This document shows, in pieces, positions 1 through 7,442 of a DNA stretch of 64,000 bases. Made by a program: the position numbers and the translations under genes. The notes under the pieces are model-generated. The model had not been told where the DNA came from and did no database searches. It saw only the letters and a list, made by a program, of their open reading frames with translations. This DNA comes from G963662655 sp963665015 (GTDB lineage: Bacteria > Cloacimonadota > Cloacimonadia > Cloacimonadales > JAIOQZ01): contig CAXXSY010000003.1 of assembly GCA_963665015.2 (NCBI GenBank), positions 868,001 to 932,000 of the forward strand. Reading direction: 5' to 3'. How positions within the stretch are numbered: the first letter of the stretch is position 1; each line of letters begins with the position of its first letter.

Positions 1-131
1 AGCGAACTACCGAATCCCCAATCATCCATCAGGTCATGGATATCGTATTGGTTCCACGGAGGCTGCGTCTTGGATATCGCCATGATATTGGATCGAAGTT
101 GCTTTGCGTAGGCGTGTTGCTTCTTAGTCAT
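1..131 (-). CDS. GemA/DUF1018-like Mu-type phage protein, N-terminal part only
   Basis: The reading frame starts with ATG at 131-129 (MTKKQHAYAKQL...) and runs off the left edge of the window after about 43 residues (...DLMDDWGFGSS). The start overlaps the stop of the winged-helix gene at 124, as in tightly packed phage operons. The K/Q-rich first helix followed by an IHDLMDDWGFGSS-like segment resembles the start of GemA (Mu gp16, DUF1018) proteins, which lie a few genes after A and B in Mu-like phages. Family identity is inferred from position and a weak resemblance; the gene being real is more certain than the name. Confidence 0.5.
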   Translation of the reverse strand, partial: MTKKQHAYAKQLRSNIMAISKTQPPWNQYDIHDLMDDWGFGSS

Positions 132-594
132 TGCGTATGCCATATTCCCTCAGTGTTTTGATGTTAGTAAGGTCAACGTTTGGAATTGCCGTATAGTATG
201 CGAGATTCCCATCCACGTACTTCACGAGGGCAGCATTCTCCGAAAGAAGAGCCGGAAGCCAGCGTTCGATCGTTGCCATTGCCAATCCTGTCCGCTTCAC
301 GATTTCTTCTTTACGTAACCACTGATGAGTATGAAAGAGGATGTTGTATATCGTTACGTAGGATGGTGGAAGCTTGACATGACCACCAGATCCCCATACA
401 TAAACGTGTCTGCCATGTTCGCCTCGTTTCGAGATGCTGATCTCGCCTTGATCGACGAGGTTCTTCAGGAGATGACGGGCGTATCTTTCTTTGATGCTGC
501 AAAGGTTGATAATATCAGCGGCTGTAAATGGTTTCTTGGTGCAATAAGCGTAATTGCGGATAAGGTCGCTTTGTGTCATCTCAATTTGCGGCAT
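124..594 (-). CDS. Winged-helix DNA-binding protein of the Mu-like transposition operon
   Basis: A 156-residue soluble protein. Residues ~20-65 (FTAADIINLCSIKERYARHLLK, then a GEISI turn and a G-R-H-V-Y wing) look like a winged helix. A second helix-turn-helix-like unit is at ~90-130 (WLRKEEIVKRTGLAMATIERWL). It is fourth in the leftward operon after the Ner-like regulator, transposase and MuB-like ATPase, and its start overlaps the end of the ATPase gene by 14 nt, so it is probably translationally coupled. A role in early phage regulation is likely from context, but no named family is recognised. Confidence 0.6.
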   Translation of the reverse strand: MPQIEMTQSDLIRNYAYCTKKPFTAADIINLCSIKERYARHLLKNLVDQGEISISKRGEHGRHVYVWGSGGHVKLPPSYVTIYNILFHTHQWLRKEEIVKRTGLAMATIERWLPALLSENAALVKYVDGNLAYYTAIPNVDLTNIKTLREYGIRND

Positions 595-1345
595 AAGTCA
601 CACCCTTCACTTCATCGAAAATGATGCTTGCCTTCGCCAGACGCTTTGCTTCTTGTTCGAGAATCTCCAATCGATCTGTCGCAATGCGAACCGATCCATG
701 ACACTTATTTACCTTTCTGCCTATCTTCTCATCATCTACTTCATTTGATATCAGGTATTTCACGACATTGTCGTCGATATCCATATCGCTTCTTGATTTC
801 ACGATCCTGATCAAATCAGCCATAGACACTGGGGCGAATTCCACGAATTTACAACGGCTAAAGTAATGATCGTTGTATGCGGTAATTTTGCCTCTTGTAT
901 CATGTTCACCGACTAACACGATGGTTGCGCCAGCAATGTCGCGAAACTGACGAATGACCTCGAGAATTTGCCATTTCCTGAATTGGATTAAAAGATTGAT
1001 TTCATCGAATACAAATACAGCATTGGATGCTTTGGGGTGTTTGAATAATTCATTGCACTCTGATTGCAATCGCGCTGTGTTGCCGCGCGGAACCATTTCA
1101 ACCCCATGAATATGGCGATATAGCCTCTTATAAACCTCTTCGAGGAAAGTTTTCAAGTGCTCACAGGCAGTGATGCACTGGTATATCCAGCCATTCGAAA
1201 AGGTTTTCTTCTTCACGTAAAACGTCTTGCCCGTACCTGGGAAACCATAGATCATTACAATCGATCCCTCAGCTTGATGTTCAACATTGTGCAGTAGCTG
1301 GTCTGCGAACTTTGTATTTTCCGTTTGAACCAGTACGTCGTTCAT
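581..1345 (-). CDS. MuB-like AAA+ ATPase, transposition target activator
   Basis: A 254-residue AAA+ ATPase. Walker A is GFPGTGKT at residues ~35-42, Walker B is AVFVFDE at ~108-114, and a sensor-1-like VLVGEHDTRG follows at ~141-150. Mu B binds DNA as an ATP-dependent filament, delivers target DNA to the MuA transpososome and provides target immunity. The start codon overlaps the transposase stop by one base (TAATG), the usual A-B coupling. The length is somewhat below Mu B (312 aa) and matches the shorter MuB-like ATPases (ExeA/TniB relatives) of other transposable phages. Confidence 0.85.
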   Translation of the reverse strand: MNDVLVQTENTKFADQLLHNVEHQAEGSIVMIYGFPGTGKTFYVKKKTFSNGWIYQCITACEHLKTFLEEVYKRLYRHIHGVEMVPRGNTARLQSECNELFKHPKASNAVFVFDEINLLIQFRKWQILEVIRQFRDIAGATIVLVGEHDTRGKITAYNDHYFSRCKFVEFAPVSMADLIRIVKSRSDMDIDDNVVKYLISNEVDDEKIGRKVNKCHGSVRIATDRLEILEQEAKRLAKASIIFDEVKGVTYAAN

Positions 1346-3546
1346 TACTTCACTCCCATCGTTTTGATAAGTCTTTCGATTTCATTCTCTTCCGATTTCA
1401 CGATATCGCTATCGCTAACCTGGATTTTATGGATTAGTTCGGTGATATCGGTAACGTTATTCGATTCTTCTATTTCTGGTGGAGCTGCAATCATATCCGG
1501 GTTCTGCATGAGTTGTTTGATTTCCTGGGTGTCGATCAATTCGGGTGTGGCTCCAGCCTGTTTTGCGATCGCTTCGGTGGCTTCAATGACTTGCTTCTGG
1601 CGTCGCTTCTGTTCTCTGATCGCCTTGTCGAGCTTCTTTTTGTCCTTAAGCTGATTCTCTGATGGTGATAATCTGACAGCTGCTGACACGTAATCCCGAG
1701 CTTTTGCTGTAGCAACATAATCACCGCGCTTGTTATAGACTTTCACGTAGCGTCGATCGCGGATCGAGTAGCGGATTGTGAGTTTACAACCAACATAATC
1801 CTGCATGGCATCATCCCTGTACAGGATGTTATGGAGCTGAATTCCTTCGTTGTTCATTACGCGCTCATCACTTACCAACATGCAGTGGTTCAGGCGTTCT
1901 TCTGTGATATGCCTGGAAGCGTCGATTTGCGCTGATTTGAGCACCTCGATCGGTCGGGCTTTGATTCCTCTGTGAACAGTCATTCCATACTGCTTTGTTG
2001 CCCAGGCTTCGATCAGGAAGATGGTTTCCTCAACATTGAGCACTTTGTTGCTGGCATGCTTCTGATTGAACTTCTCATTGCGTCGCAATCGCGCCGGTTT
2101 GTCCGCGATCGATGCACCGATATAGCCCGACATCCATCTCTCGAACTGGTTATCGAGCGTTCGGAAGAAGCGTTCAACTATCTTGGCACGTGCGTTGTAC
2201 GCTGTTGCAAAGCTGACCTCTACGCCCAGACGGGCAAAGATGCCTGTCACCTCAGCGTCGTAACGCTCTCGGGATATATTATTGAAGTATTTGCTCGGGT
2301 ATGCTTTTCCGTTATCGACATAGACAAGCTTAGGAAGATAGCCGGTATAAAGAACGGCGTTTCGGAAGGCATCAGCGATGCTCTGAGTGTTCTCCGTCCA
2401 ATCCACGGTAGCGCCTACCGGCATTCGGGATCCCCAGTCAAAGAATACGATGAGGGTCAGACGTCTGGGCTTGCCAGAGTCCGGATCGATCACCATGAAA
2501 TTGAGAGTGTGTCCGTCCGATATCCAGACATCTCCGGGGTGAATACGGGAAGTGTCACGCAAGATGCTCGGAAGAAACTTGTCTTTGAGGGCTTTCATGC
2601 CATGACGCTTGAGGATCCACTCCGCTTTGTGATCTTCCTTGTACTGATCAGCCCAGCGTCTGAGCGTCGCTTCAGATGACGGGCTTTCAATCTTGTACAG
2701 CTTGCCATTGATTTCCATCTCGGAAAGGGCATCGCCCAGAATGACATTCTGACAAAGCGTCTTCAAGGCTGTAATCACTGATCCGACAGAGATTCTGTTA
2801 TCAGCGTTCTCGCCCATGAGAGCCGCCAGCATAACCTGTTCCTCGAATTCTGTAATCGTCGCACCCTTGCCAATCTGGTACTTCGGCATCAGGGACATGT
2901 AATCACGTCCGGATGACCTGTAAGTCCGAAGCCAACCCCGTAAAGCGCTTTGTTTCTTCTTGCCCTCAGCCTGTAAAACCTGTGGAGCCAGGAAGCCATC
3001 GTTATACATACTGGTGATATCCTTCCATATCTGCATCTTGCTTTTCTTCTGAGAAAGCAAGACCTCGATCTTCTCGCAGAGATCACCTTTCCATCTGGCT
3101 CGATCGTGATACTTGGTACTGAAGCTGTGCGCGTCGTCTTGGGTCACAGCCTCATGAGTAACCGGGAGTGCTACCTGACACTCAGGTATAGCAATTTCCC
3201 GGCTACTTCTCGCAGGCACTACCACAGTTACAGGTACAACTGCCTTTGTGCTACTATCGGTGTTCCTGGCTTCTAATGTATCGTCCCCTTGGATTTCCTC
3301 ACTGCTTTCCTCACCGATTTCCGCACTGGAGGTTTCCCCACTCGTTTCCCCACTGGATTTTTCCTCACTGATTTCCGCACTGGGAATTTCCTCACTGCTA
3401 TCATCCGGAAGAAAGATCAGTAGCTTGGCTTGCCCCTTCGGATTCGGTTCGAGCTTAGTACTCCATTCACCGCACTTTGCTCGATTCCTCACTGTTCGAG
3501 GTGTGCATCCAAGCTTCTCAGCTAATTCTTGTGTTGTGTACCACAT
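1345..3546 (-). CDS. MuA-like DDE transposase of a transposable prophage
   Basis: The 733-residue start at 3546 (MWYTTQEL) is chosen because AGGAG lies 8 nt upstream; an upstream in-frame start lacks this. Order: a helix-turn-helix (ELAEKLGCTPRTVRNRAKCGEW, residues ~5-26); a Ser/Glu-rich linker (~50-90); an I-gamma-like DNA-binding region (~150-320); an RNase-H DDE core with first Asp in WISDGHT, second in VYVDNGKAY and Glu in IVERFFRTLD; and a basic Arg/Lys/Gln-rich C-terminal region that would contact the MuB-like ATPase. It cuts and joins phage ends during replicative transposition. Its Shine-Dalgarno lies inside a long hairpin (3553-3609). Confidence 0.9.
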   Translation of the reverse strand: MWYTTQELAEKLGCTPRTVRNRAKCGEWSTKLEPNPKGQAKLLIFLPDDSSEEIPSAEISEEKSSGETSGETSSAEIGEESSEEIQGDDTLEARNTDSSTKAVVPVTVVVPARSSREIAIPECQVALPVTHEAVTQDDAHSFSTKYHDRARWKGDLCEKIEVLLSQKKSKMQIWKDITSMYNDGFLAPQVLQAEGKKKQSALRGWLRTYRSSGRDYMSLMPKYQIGKGATITEFEEQVMLAALMGENADNRISVGSVITALKTLCQNVILGDALSEMEINGKLYKIESPSSEATLRRWADQYKEDHKAEWILKRHGMKALKDKFLPSILRDTSRIHPGDVWISDGHTLNFMVIDPDSGKPRRLTLIVFFDWGSRMPVGATVDWTENTQSIADAFRNAVLYTGYLPKLVYVDNGKAYPSKYFNNISRERYDAEVTGIFARLGVEVSFATAYNARAKIVERFFRTLDNQFERWMSGYIGASIADKPARLRRNEKFNQKHASNKVLNVEETIFLIEAWATKQYGMTVHRGIKARPIEVLKSAQIDASRHITEERLNHCMLVSDERVMNNEGIQLHNILYRDDAMQDYVGCKLTIRYSIRDRRYVKVYNKRGDYVATAKARDYVSAAVRLSPSENQLKDKKKLDKAIREQKRRQKQVIEATEAIAKQAGATPELIDTQEIKQLMQNPDMIAAPPEIEESNNVTDITELIHKIQVSDSDIVKSEENEIERLIKTMGVK

Positions 3547-3552
3547 AGTCCT

Positions 3553-3609
3553 TACTCCTGCATAGTGCCCTGCCAAACCACAGCCTGACAGGGCATTGGT
3601 GCAGGAGTA
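3553..3609 (-). promoter_or_regulatory. Two-part hairpin burying the transposase ribosome-binding site
   Basis: The outer arms TACTCCTGCA (3553-3562) and TGCAGGAGTA (3600-3609) are perfectly complementary over 10 bp. Inner arms TGCCCTG (3566-3572) and CAGGGCA (3589-3595) add 7 bp. On the minus-strand mRNA the 3' outer arm carries the AGGAG that precedes the transposase ATG at 3546. The hairpin fills the gap between the upstream gene's stop (3611) and the transposase start, so it could restrict translation of the transposase. Confidence 0.6.
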
Positions 3610-3610
3610 G

Positions 3611-4360
3611 TTATGCTGACTCTACTTCACCTTCGGGAGGTGTTTCGGTTTTACTTACGGGTTCTGGTTTTGTTTCGGGCATGTATTCGACGAAAAAGGG
3701 CAGTAGCTTCTGGATAAGCGGATCGAGTTCTTCCGGGTACTGAGAGTGTTGTATGGCGTTCACAAGGTCTTCCGCATGTTGCTTTACGTGTGTGAGTTCG
3801 GCAACGGTGCTATCCTGTACCCTGGTAAGCTGACTATACAGCCGGCTGAGTTGCTCGTATTCTCGCTTGTAGTACCCTTTAGCATTCTTCTGTAGCCGGT
3901 CGATATCGCACGAAAGAAAGAGCATCGCTTTGATTTGATTGATGACAAACACTCTGTAATCCTCGAGAGCTTTCTCGCTATCCTGCCAGCGTTCTTTCCA
4001 GTGCTTTGCCTGCTTCAGGATTGCTTCCTTCTGACGGTATAGCTCGCTTTCCTGCAGTTGGTCGATGTGCTGTTCGAGTTGTTCGATGCTCCTGTTGGCA
4101 AGGTTCAGGTTCAAGTCTTTCTGTTTGCAGGTTTCAAACAGGCTGTCGCGTTCTTTCTTGGCTTTCTCAACCTTATTTTTCTCAGCTTGTAGCTGGTACT
4201 TGTAAGATTCCTTTGCTGTCCGTTCGGAACCAGTTTCCTGCATCCACTGGCTGGTGTGTTCTCGCTGGGCTTTGAGCGCTTTGTATATGCGCACAAGCCA
4301 GACACTTAGTCCGACGACAATCACGCTTGCTGAAATGTTCAAAATCAATTGCCAATTCAT
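3611..4360 (-). CDS. Membrane-anchored coiled-coil protein of the early phage operon
   Basis: 249 residues: an N-terminal transmembrane helix (~6-24, LILNISASVIVVGLSVWLV), then a long Lys/Glu/Gln-rich coiled coil (~30-130), a more mixed helical part with HDIDRLQ-type heptads (~140-210), and a Pro/Glu-rich tail (ETKPEPVSKTETPPEGEVE). AGGAGG lies just ahead of the ATG. It sits between the Ner-like regulator and the transposase. No family is recognised; the topology suggests an inner-membrane anchored rod facing the cytoplasm. Function unknown. Confidence 0.55.
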   Translation of the reverse strand: MNWQLILNISASVIVVGLSVWLVRIYKALKAQREHTSQWMQETGSERTAKESYKYQLQAEKNKVEKAKKERDSLFETCKQKDLNLNLANRSIEQLEQHIDQLQESELYRQKEAILKQAKHWKERWQDSEKALEDYRVFVINQIKAMLFLSCDIDRLQKNAKGYYKREYEQLSRLYSQLTRVQDSTVAELTHVKQHAEDLVNAIQHSQYPEELDPLIQKLLPFFVEYMPETKPEPVSKTETPPEGEVESA

Positions 4361-4382
4361 TTGTTCCTCCTGAAGTTGTTAG

Positions 4383-4643
4383 CTAGCCGCACATTGCGCC
4401 TTCGATTTGTATCCGAAGGTCTTCTAAATACGAATCCGGAATTGGCTCCCATTCATCGACGATGATCCGAGCGATTTCAGCATTTACATCAGTCAGGCTA
4501 TGGTCACCTGCCATGAAGTTCCGAAAGGTTCCGTATTTGATTCCGTGTTTTTCACAAAAGTCGATCTGGCTATCGTTGCGAGCGGCTATTAGCTGTTTCA
4601 CCACCCTGCGATTTACCGGGTCGATTTTTTTCTTGCTTGACAT
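4383..4643 (-). CDS. Small Ner/Cro-like DNA-binding regulator
   Basis: 86 residues from the ATG at 4643, preceded by GGAGG at 7 nt; the longer frame to 4688 has no such site. Residues ~10-45 (NRRVVKQLIAARNDSQIDFCEKHGIKYGTFRNFMAGD) fit a lambda-repressor/Cro-type helix-turn-helix. It is the first gene of the leftward operon and faces the S24 repressor across a ~100-bp control region, the position of Ner in Mu, which shuts down the early and repressor promoters. The name Ner is inferred from position, not sequence identity. Confidence 0.6.
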   Translation of the reverse strand: MSSKKKIDPVNRRVVKQLIAARNDSQIDFCEKHGIKYGTFRNFMAGDHSLTDVNAEIARIIVDEWEPIPDSYLEDLRIQIEGAMCG

Positions 4644-4689
4644 TTGTCCACCTCCGTTGTCCACTGCGTTTGTCAATATATGGAACAAT

Positions 4690-4743
4690 AAATATCACTA
4701 TAATGATATCGGTCAAGTGATATTTATCATCAAGGTGATATAT
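4690..4743. promoter_or_regulatory. Operator array between repressor and early phage operon
   Basis: The AT-rich divergent region has repeated TGATAT/ATATCA half-sites: ATATCA 4692-4697, TGATAT 4704-4709, GTGATAT 4717-4723 and GTGATAT 4735-4741. The first two are inverted relative to each other and the last two are direct repeats 18 bp apart. Two phage regulators diverge from this spot, so these are probably binding sites of the S24 repressor and/or the Ner-like protein. Individual operator limits are not certain. Confidence 0.55.
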
Positions 4744-4745
4744 TT

Positions 4746-5465
4746 ATGTGTGTAGGTTCACGGATAAAAAGCTTCAGGAAATCTATCTCGTTGACTCAGA
4801 AAGAGTTATCGAAAGCAATCGGTATTGGGCAAAGTGCGTTAAGCGAGATAGAGAAAGGGAACAATACTCCTTCATTTGAGACCCTTCTACAATTATTGAA
4901 TCAGTATAGTGATATTTCAGCTCATTGGCTCATGACTGGAAAAGGCGACATGTTGAAAAGCAGTGAAACCCCAGCACCAGAGCCTGTATTTGAGAAAGCT
5001 GAGGTCAATACGACCACGGGAAAGGTCACCACAATCTACGACAGGATGCTCCAATGCCCCACCGTGAATGTGCACCTGGGCGGAGAAATAGCCGCTGGGC
5101 TTCCTGCCGAGAGCTTTTCCGATCCTGATGAAGAGTTCCGGGCAGTGCCCAACATCCTCCTGCGCGAGAGACCTGAGCATTATTTCCTTCTTCGTGTCCA
5201 GGGAGAAAGCATGGAGCCAATGATCCTGAATGACGATCTTGTACTTATATATAGGGAGAACGACTGGAACAGAGTAACCGGCAAGGTGTGTGCTATACGC
5301 TTGAATGGGGAAATAACGCTGAAGGAAGTACAGATCGAACCTGAATCTGAGGTGATTTTCCTGCATCCATACAACCATAAATTCAAGACACTCGTCGTCC
5401 ACCAGGACAAGTACCAGGACGTCTTTCTGGTGGGCGTGCTGGAAGCGGTGATCCGGACGTATTGA
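4746..5465 (+). CDS. S24-type self-cleaving phage repressor (CI/LexA-like)
   Basis: 239 residues. The N-terminal HTH_3 domain (~4-60) has SLTQKELSKAIGIGQSALSE as the helix-turn-helix. A linker (~75-100) follows, then a C-terminal S24 peptidase domain (~110-239). The cleavage site is probably Ala-Gly in GEIAAGLP; the catalytic Ser lies in VQGESMEP and the general-base Lys in GEITLKEV. This is the lysogeny repressor of the Mu-like phage, with RecA-stimulated autocleavage as the expected inactivation route. It heads a rightward unit with three small genes, which would therefore be expressed in the lysogen. Confidence 0.9.
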   Translation: MCVGSRIKSFRKSISLTQKELSKAIGIGQSALSEIEKGNNTPSFETLLQLLNQYSDISAHWLMTGKGDMLKSSETPAPEPVFEKAEVNTTTGKVTTIYDRMLQCPTVNVHLGGEIAAGLPAESFSDPDEEFRAVPNILLRERPEHYFLLRVQGESMEPMILNDDLVLIYRENDWNRVTGKVCAIRLNGEITLKEVQIEPESEVIFLHPYNHKFKTLVVHQDKYQDVFLVGVLEAVIRTY

Positions 5466-5495
5466 GAAGTAACAAGAAACCTTCAAGGAGGAATC

Positions 5496-5978
5496 ATGAG
5501 TTCCGAGACAAGCATTACCATGAAAATCAAGGATATGACAGAACAAAATTACTTTCAAGATAGTGGGTTTAGAATCACTGATCAAATACATAAAGCTCTT
5601 GAACAAATTATCCCTGACAATGCCACCATTTATCATCAACTCGGATATACTTGTAAAATTAACAGCAGTGGAAACGATACAGCGAAATGGGGACTTCAAG
5701 AATGTTTCATTTTCGTTGGTCAAAAAGTTATTGGTTCTGTGTGCCTTATCCTCAATGAAGGCTGCATTGAGAACACGACAATCATCAAGAAAGATAAAAT
5801 ATTGAGTGTAGAAGTTACACACTTCAAAAACTTCATCGACGAAAATGAAAAGCGACAAGAAGAAAAATATGAAATTCAAATCAAGGCAGATGTTGATCAT
5901 GAATTGAATGTTGTATTCTACAATGAACAATGCTCTTTGGTGAAGAGTTTCCTTGCAAGTCTTGATTGTATGGAATGA
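5496..5978 (+). CDS. Small prophage accessory protein A, possibly PH-like fold
   Basis: A 160-residue acidic soluble protein 30 nt after the repressor, with a good AAGGAGG site. It has no signal peptide or membrane segment. An N-terminal helix (ITDQIHKALEQIIPD) leads into alternating beta-type segments (ECFIFVGQKVIGSVCLIL, KKDKILSVEVTHF, KYEIQIKAD) and ends in a helix (CSLVKSFLASLDC). The same layout recurs in the next two genes and resembles bacterial PH-like domains, but this is a shape judgement only. Base composition is markedly AT-rich compared with the transposase operon and the host, which suggests separate acquisition. Function unknown. Confidence 0.5.
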   Translation: MSSETSITMKIKDMTEQNYFQDSGFRITDQIHKALEQIIPDNATIYHQLGYTCKINSSGNDTAKWGLQECFIFVGQKVIGSVCLILNEGCIENTTIIKKDKILSVEVTHFKNFIDENEKRQEEKYEIQIKADVDHELNVVFYNEQCSLVKSFLASLDCME

Positions 5979-6067
5979 CGAATTATCGATCCAAAACATT
6001 ACGTTATGAGCATCCATTACGCATCGACAAGGGTGTTCGTGCAGAAAATGAATAGAATGGGGCTATA

Positions 6068-6532
6068 ATGGATATATCGCCAATGATTGAAGAGATTATT
6101 GAAAGTCTTTCTGAGAGTTTCGTCAAGAATGTCGGTGAAACAGAGAATGTCTGTCAGCAACTATTCAAACAATTACCTGCCGATTTTGAGCCAATATCGT
6201 TTGTAAATCATAGCAGAAGGATATGCTATCCATATCCTGACTTAATTCTTTTATCTGCCAAGTATATAGCTTATTCAAAAACGACTGCTGCATACAAATA
6301 TCATGTATCGTGGTATAGACTTGACACAATCAAGGGCACTCGTATCAACACAATCATAAATCGTGATATGTTTGATGATACAATCGAAGTTGACTTGGTT
6401 TTGTTTTTCGATAACAAGACAAAGCCATATATCACACTCAAGTCGGTGCCCAGAAGTTTTGCTATTGAATGTATCTCGCTTATCAGTAAGTCCAAGTCCG
6501 ATCTTAACACAAGGGCAAAGGAGTTGTCGTAA
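6068..6532 (+). CDS. Small prophage accessory protein B, PH-like layout
   Basis: A 154-residue cytoplasmic protein. After an N-terminal helix of ~50 residues, the segment LILLSAKYIAYSKTTAAYKY then WYRLDTIKGTRI has the tempo of bacterial PH domains: a strand ending in a kY/rY turn, then a y..I.gi strand. IEVDLVLFFDNKTKPYITL and a C-terminal helix (SFAIECISLISKS) close the domain. Its stop is one base from the start of the third gene (TAATATG), so the two are translationally coupled and may form a complex. AT-rich. No known family recognised. Confidence 0.5.
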   Translation: MDISPMIEEIIESLSESFVKNVGETENVCQQLFKQLPADFEPISFVNHSRRICYPYPDLILLSAKYIAYSKTTAAYKYHVSWYRLDTIKGTRINTIINRDMFDDTIEVDLVLFFDNKTKPYITLKSVPRSFAIECISLISKSKSDLNTRAKELS

Positions 6533-6533
6533 T

Positions 6534-7001
6534 ATGTTAGTTGAAGGAGATCTGACTTTTTTTGATTACCTTGAGAATTTGAGTGCTGAAAGGAATATTC
6601 CTCTTGGGGATATTCATAGATTCATGGAACACATTCAGGATTATGTGCCTGCATCGCTAGATTTCTTAAGTGCTATTTGCTTGAAAATATCTGATGAATT
6701 CGAAGCGATGAATATGTTGATACTCTCAAATGATTACTTGATCCACTCTGTGCTCTATGATAATGACAAAATGTTCAAAGTGATTCATATACCATATGAG
6801 AAAATCACAGGTGTTCAGCTATCTGTTGGAACCAAAGAGCTTACATCGAAGGATCTTTCAGAAGTATGTATTCAGATTTTCACAGACTGTTCCGGGGCTG
6901 AAGAAATTAGTGCTTCTTGTGCTGATAAGATTGCTGTTGACGAGTTTATCGACGACTTGTACCTAATTAGAAAATGGAGAAAAGAGGGTAAAGAAATTTA
7001 G
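6534..7001 (+). CDS. Small prophage accessory protein C, PH-like layout
   Basis: 155 residues from ATG 6534; AAGGAG lies about 9 nt upstream inside the end of the previous gene, which decides this start over a longer frame. Sequence order parallels gene B: N-terminal helices, NMLILSNDYLIHSVLY, the strand IPYEKITGVQLSVG typical of PH-like domains, EVCIQIFTDCSG, and a terminal helix (VDEFIDDLYLIRKWRK). It is the last gene before the presumed phage end and lies in the usual place for superinfection-exclusion or defence cargo. Function inferred from position only. Confidence 0.5.
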   Translation: MLVEGDLTFFDYLENLSAERNIPLGDIHRFMEHIQDYVPASLDFLSAICLKISDEFEAMNMLILSNDYLIHSVLYDNDKMFKVIHIPYEKITGVQLSVGTKELTSKDLSEVCIQIFTDCSGAEEISASCADKIAVDEFIDDLYLIRKWRKEGKEI

Positions 7002-7233
7002 TCCCTACCCCATTTTTAAAACTATTTGCATCTGGGTTTGTTTGTCATACATTGCAGTTATTTACGCGAATATGGAAATATTGAGAAAACTTGTGCAATA
7101 AATGGAAGCGAAATAGCGCTATTTAGAAAACTGTTCGGTTGCGTTACACGCACCCTCAAGTCCGCACCACAAGCGATAAAGGCGCGTTTTTGTCGTCACT
7201 AATCGTTTAGAATTTTCTCTGCAACTTTATATT
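7002..7233. other. Non-coding right end of the Mu-like prophage (approximate)
   Basis: There is no credible gene here. The stretch is AT-rich and contains a perfect 14-bp palindrome (AAATAGCGCTATTT, 7111-7124). Three loosely similar segments share TTnAGAA (near 7079, 7121 and 7205) and could be transposase-binding sites of a Mu-type end. Phage genes stop at 7001 and host-like codon use resumes by 7234, so the phage/host junction should lie here. A CA dinucleotide at 7222-7223 is one possible terminus, but the exact end and 5-bp duplication cannot be fixed from one side. Confidence 0.4.
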
Positions 7234-7362
7234 CTACTTCTTCCCTTTCTTCTTATACCCGCAATCGATCAATCCGTTTGTGATGTTTCCTTTCGCGGTC
7301 TGGAGGTCGTCCAGGTAGCCGTCCACCTTTTCGAGATCGTTTCGGCACTTGCAATTGTACGT
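7234..7362 (-). pseudogene. Possible 3' remnant of a gene interrupted near the prophage end
   Basis: About 40 codons read NCKCRNDLEKVDGYLDD...LIDCGYKKKGKK and end in TAG at 7234. The codons used (GAC, CTC, ACC, GCG) are like the host genes, not the phage. The frame stays open upstream, but only through the amt terminator and amt itself, with no ATG and no ribosome-binding site. It may be the tail of a gene whose front was lost, or chance. Low confidence. Confidence 0.25.
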
Positions 7363-7397
7363 TGTCCGTTGCTTTGCCGGGTGATTCCGGTATAAGA

Positions 7398-7421
7398 AAA
7401 GGGCGAATCGCTTCGCCCTTT
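7398..7421 (-). terminator. Rho-independent terminator of amt
   Basis: A 10-bp perfect stem (AAAGGGCGAA / TTCGCCCTTT) with a four-base loop is followed on the minus strand by TTCTTATA. It lies 22 nt beyond the amt stop. Confidence 0.8.
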
Positions 7422-7442
7422 CAATGGTATAGCTGTTTGAAT

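Noticed and set aside
4917..6017. A long minus-strand open frame opposite the repressor and first accessory gene
   Set aside because: It lies antisense to a clear S24 repressor, has no ribosome-binding site and reads as composition-driven sequence rich in F, H and C.
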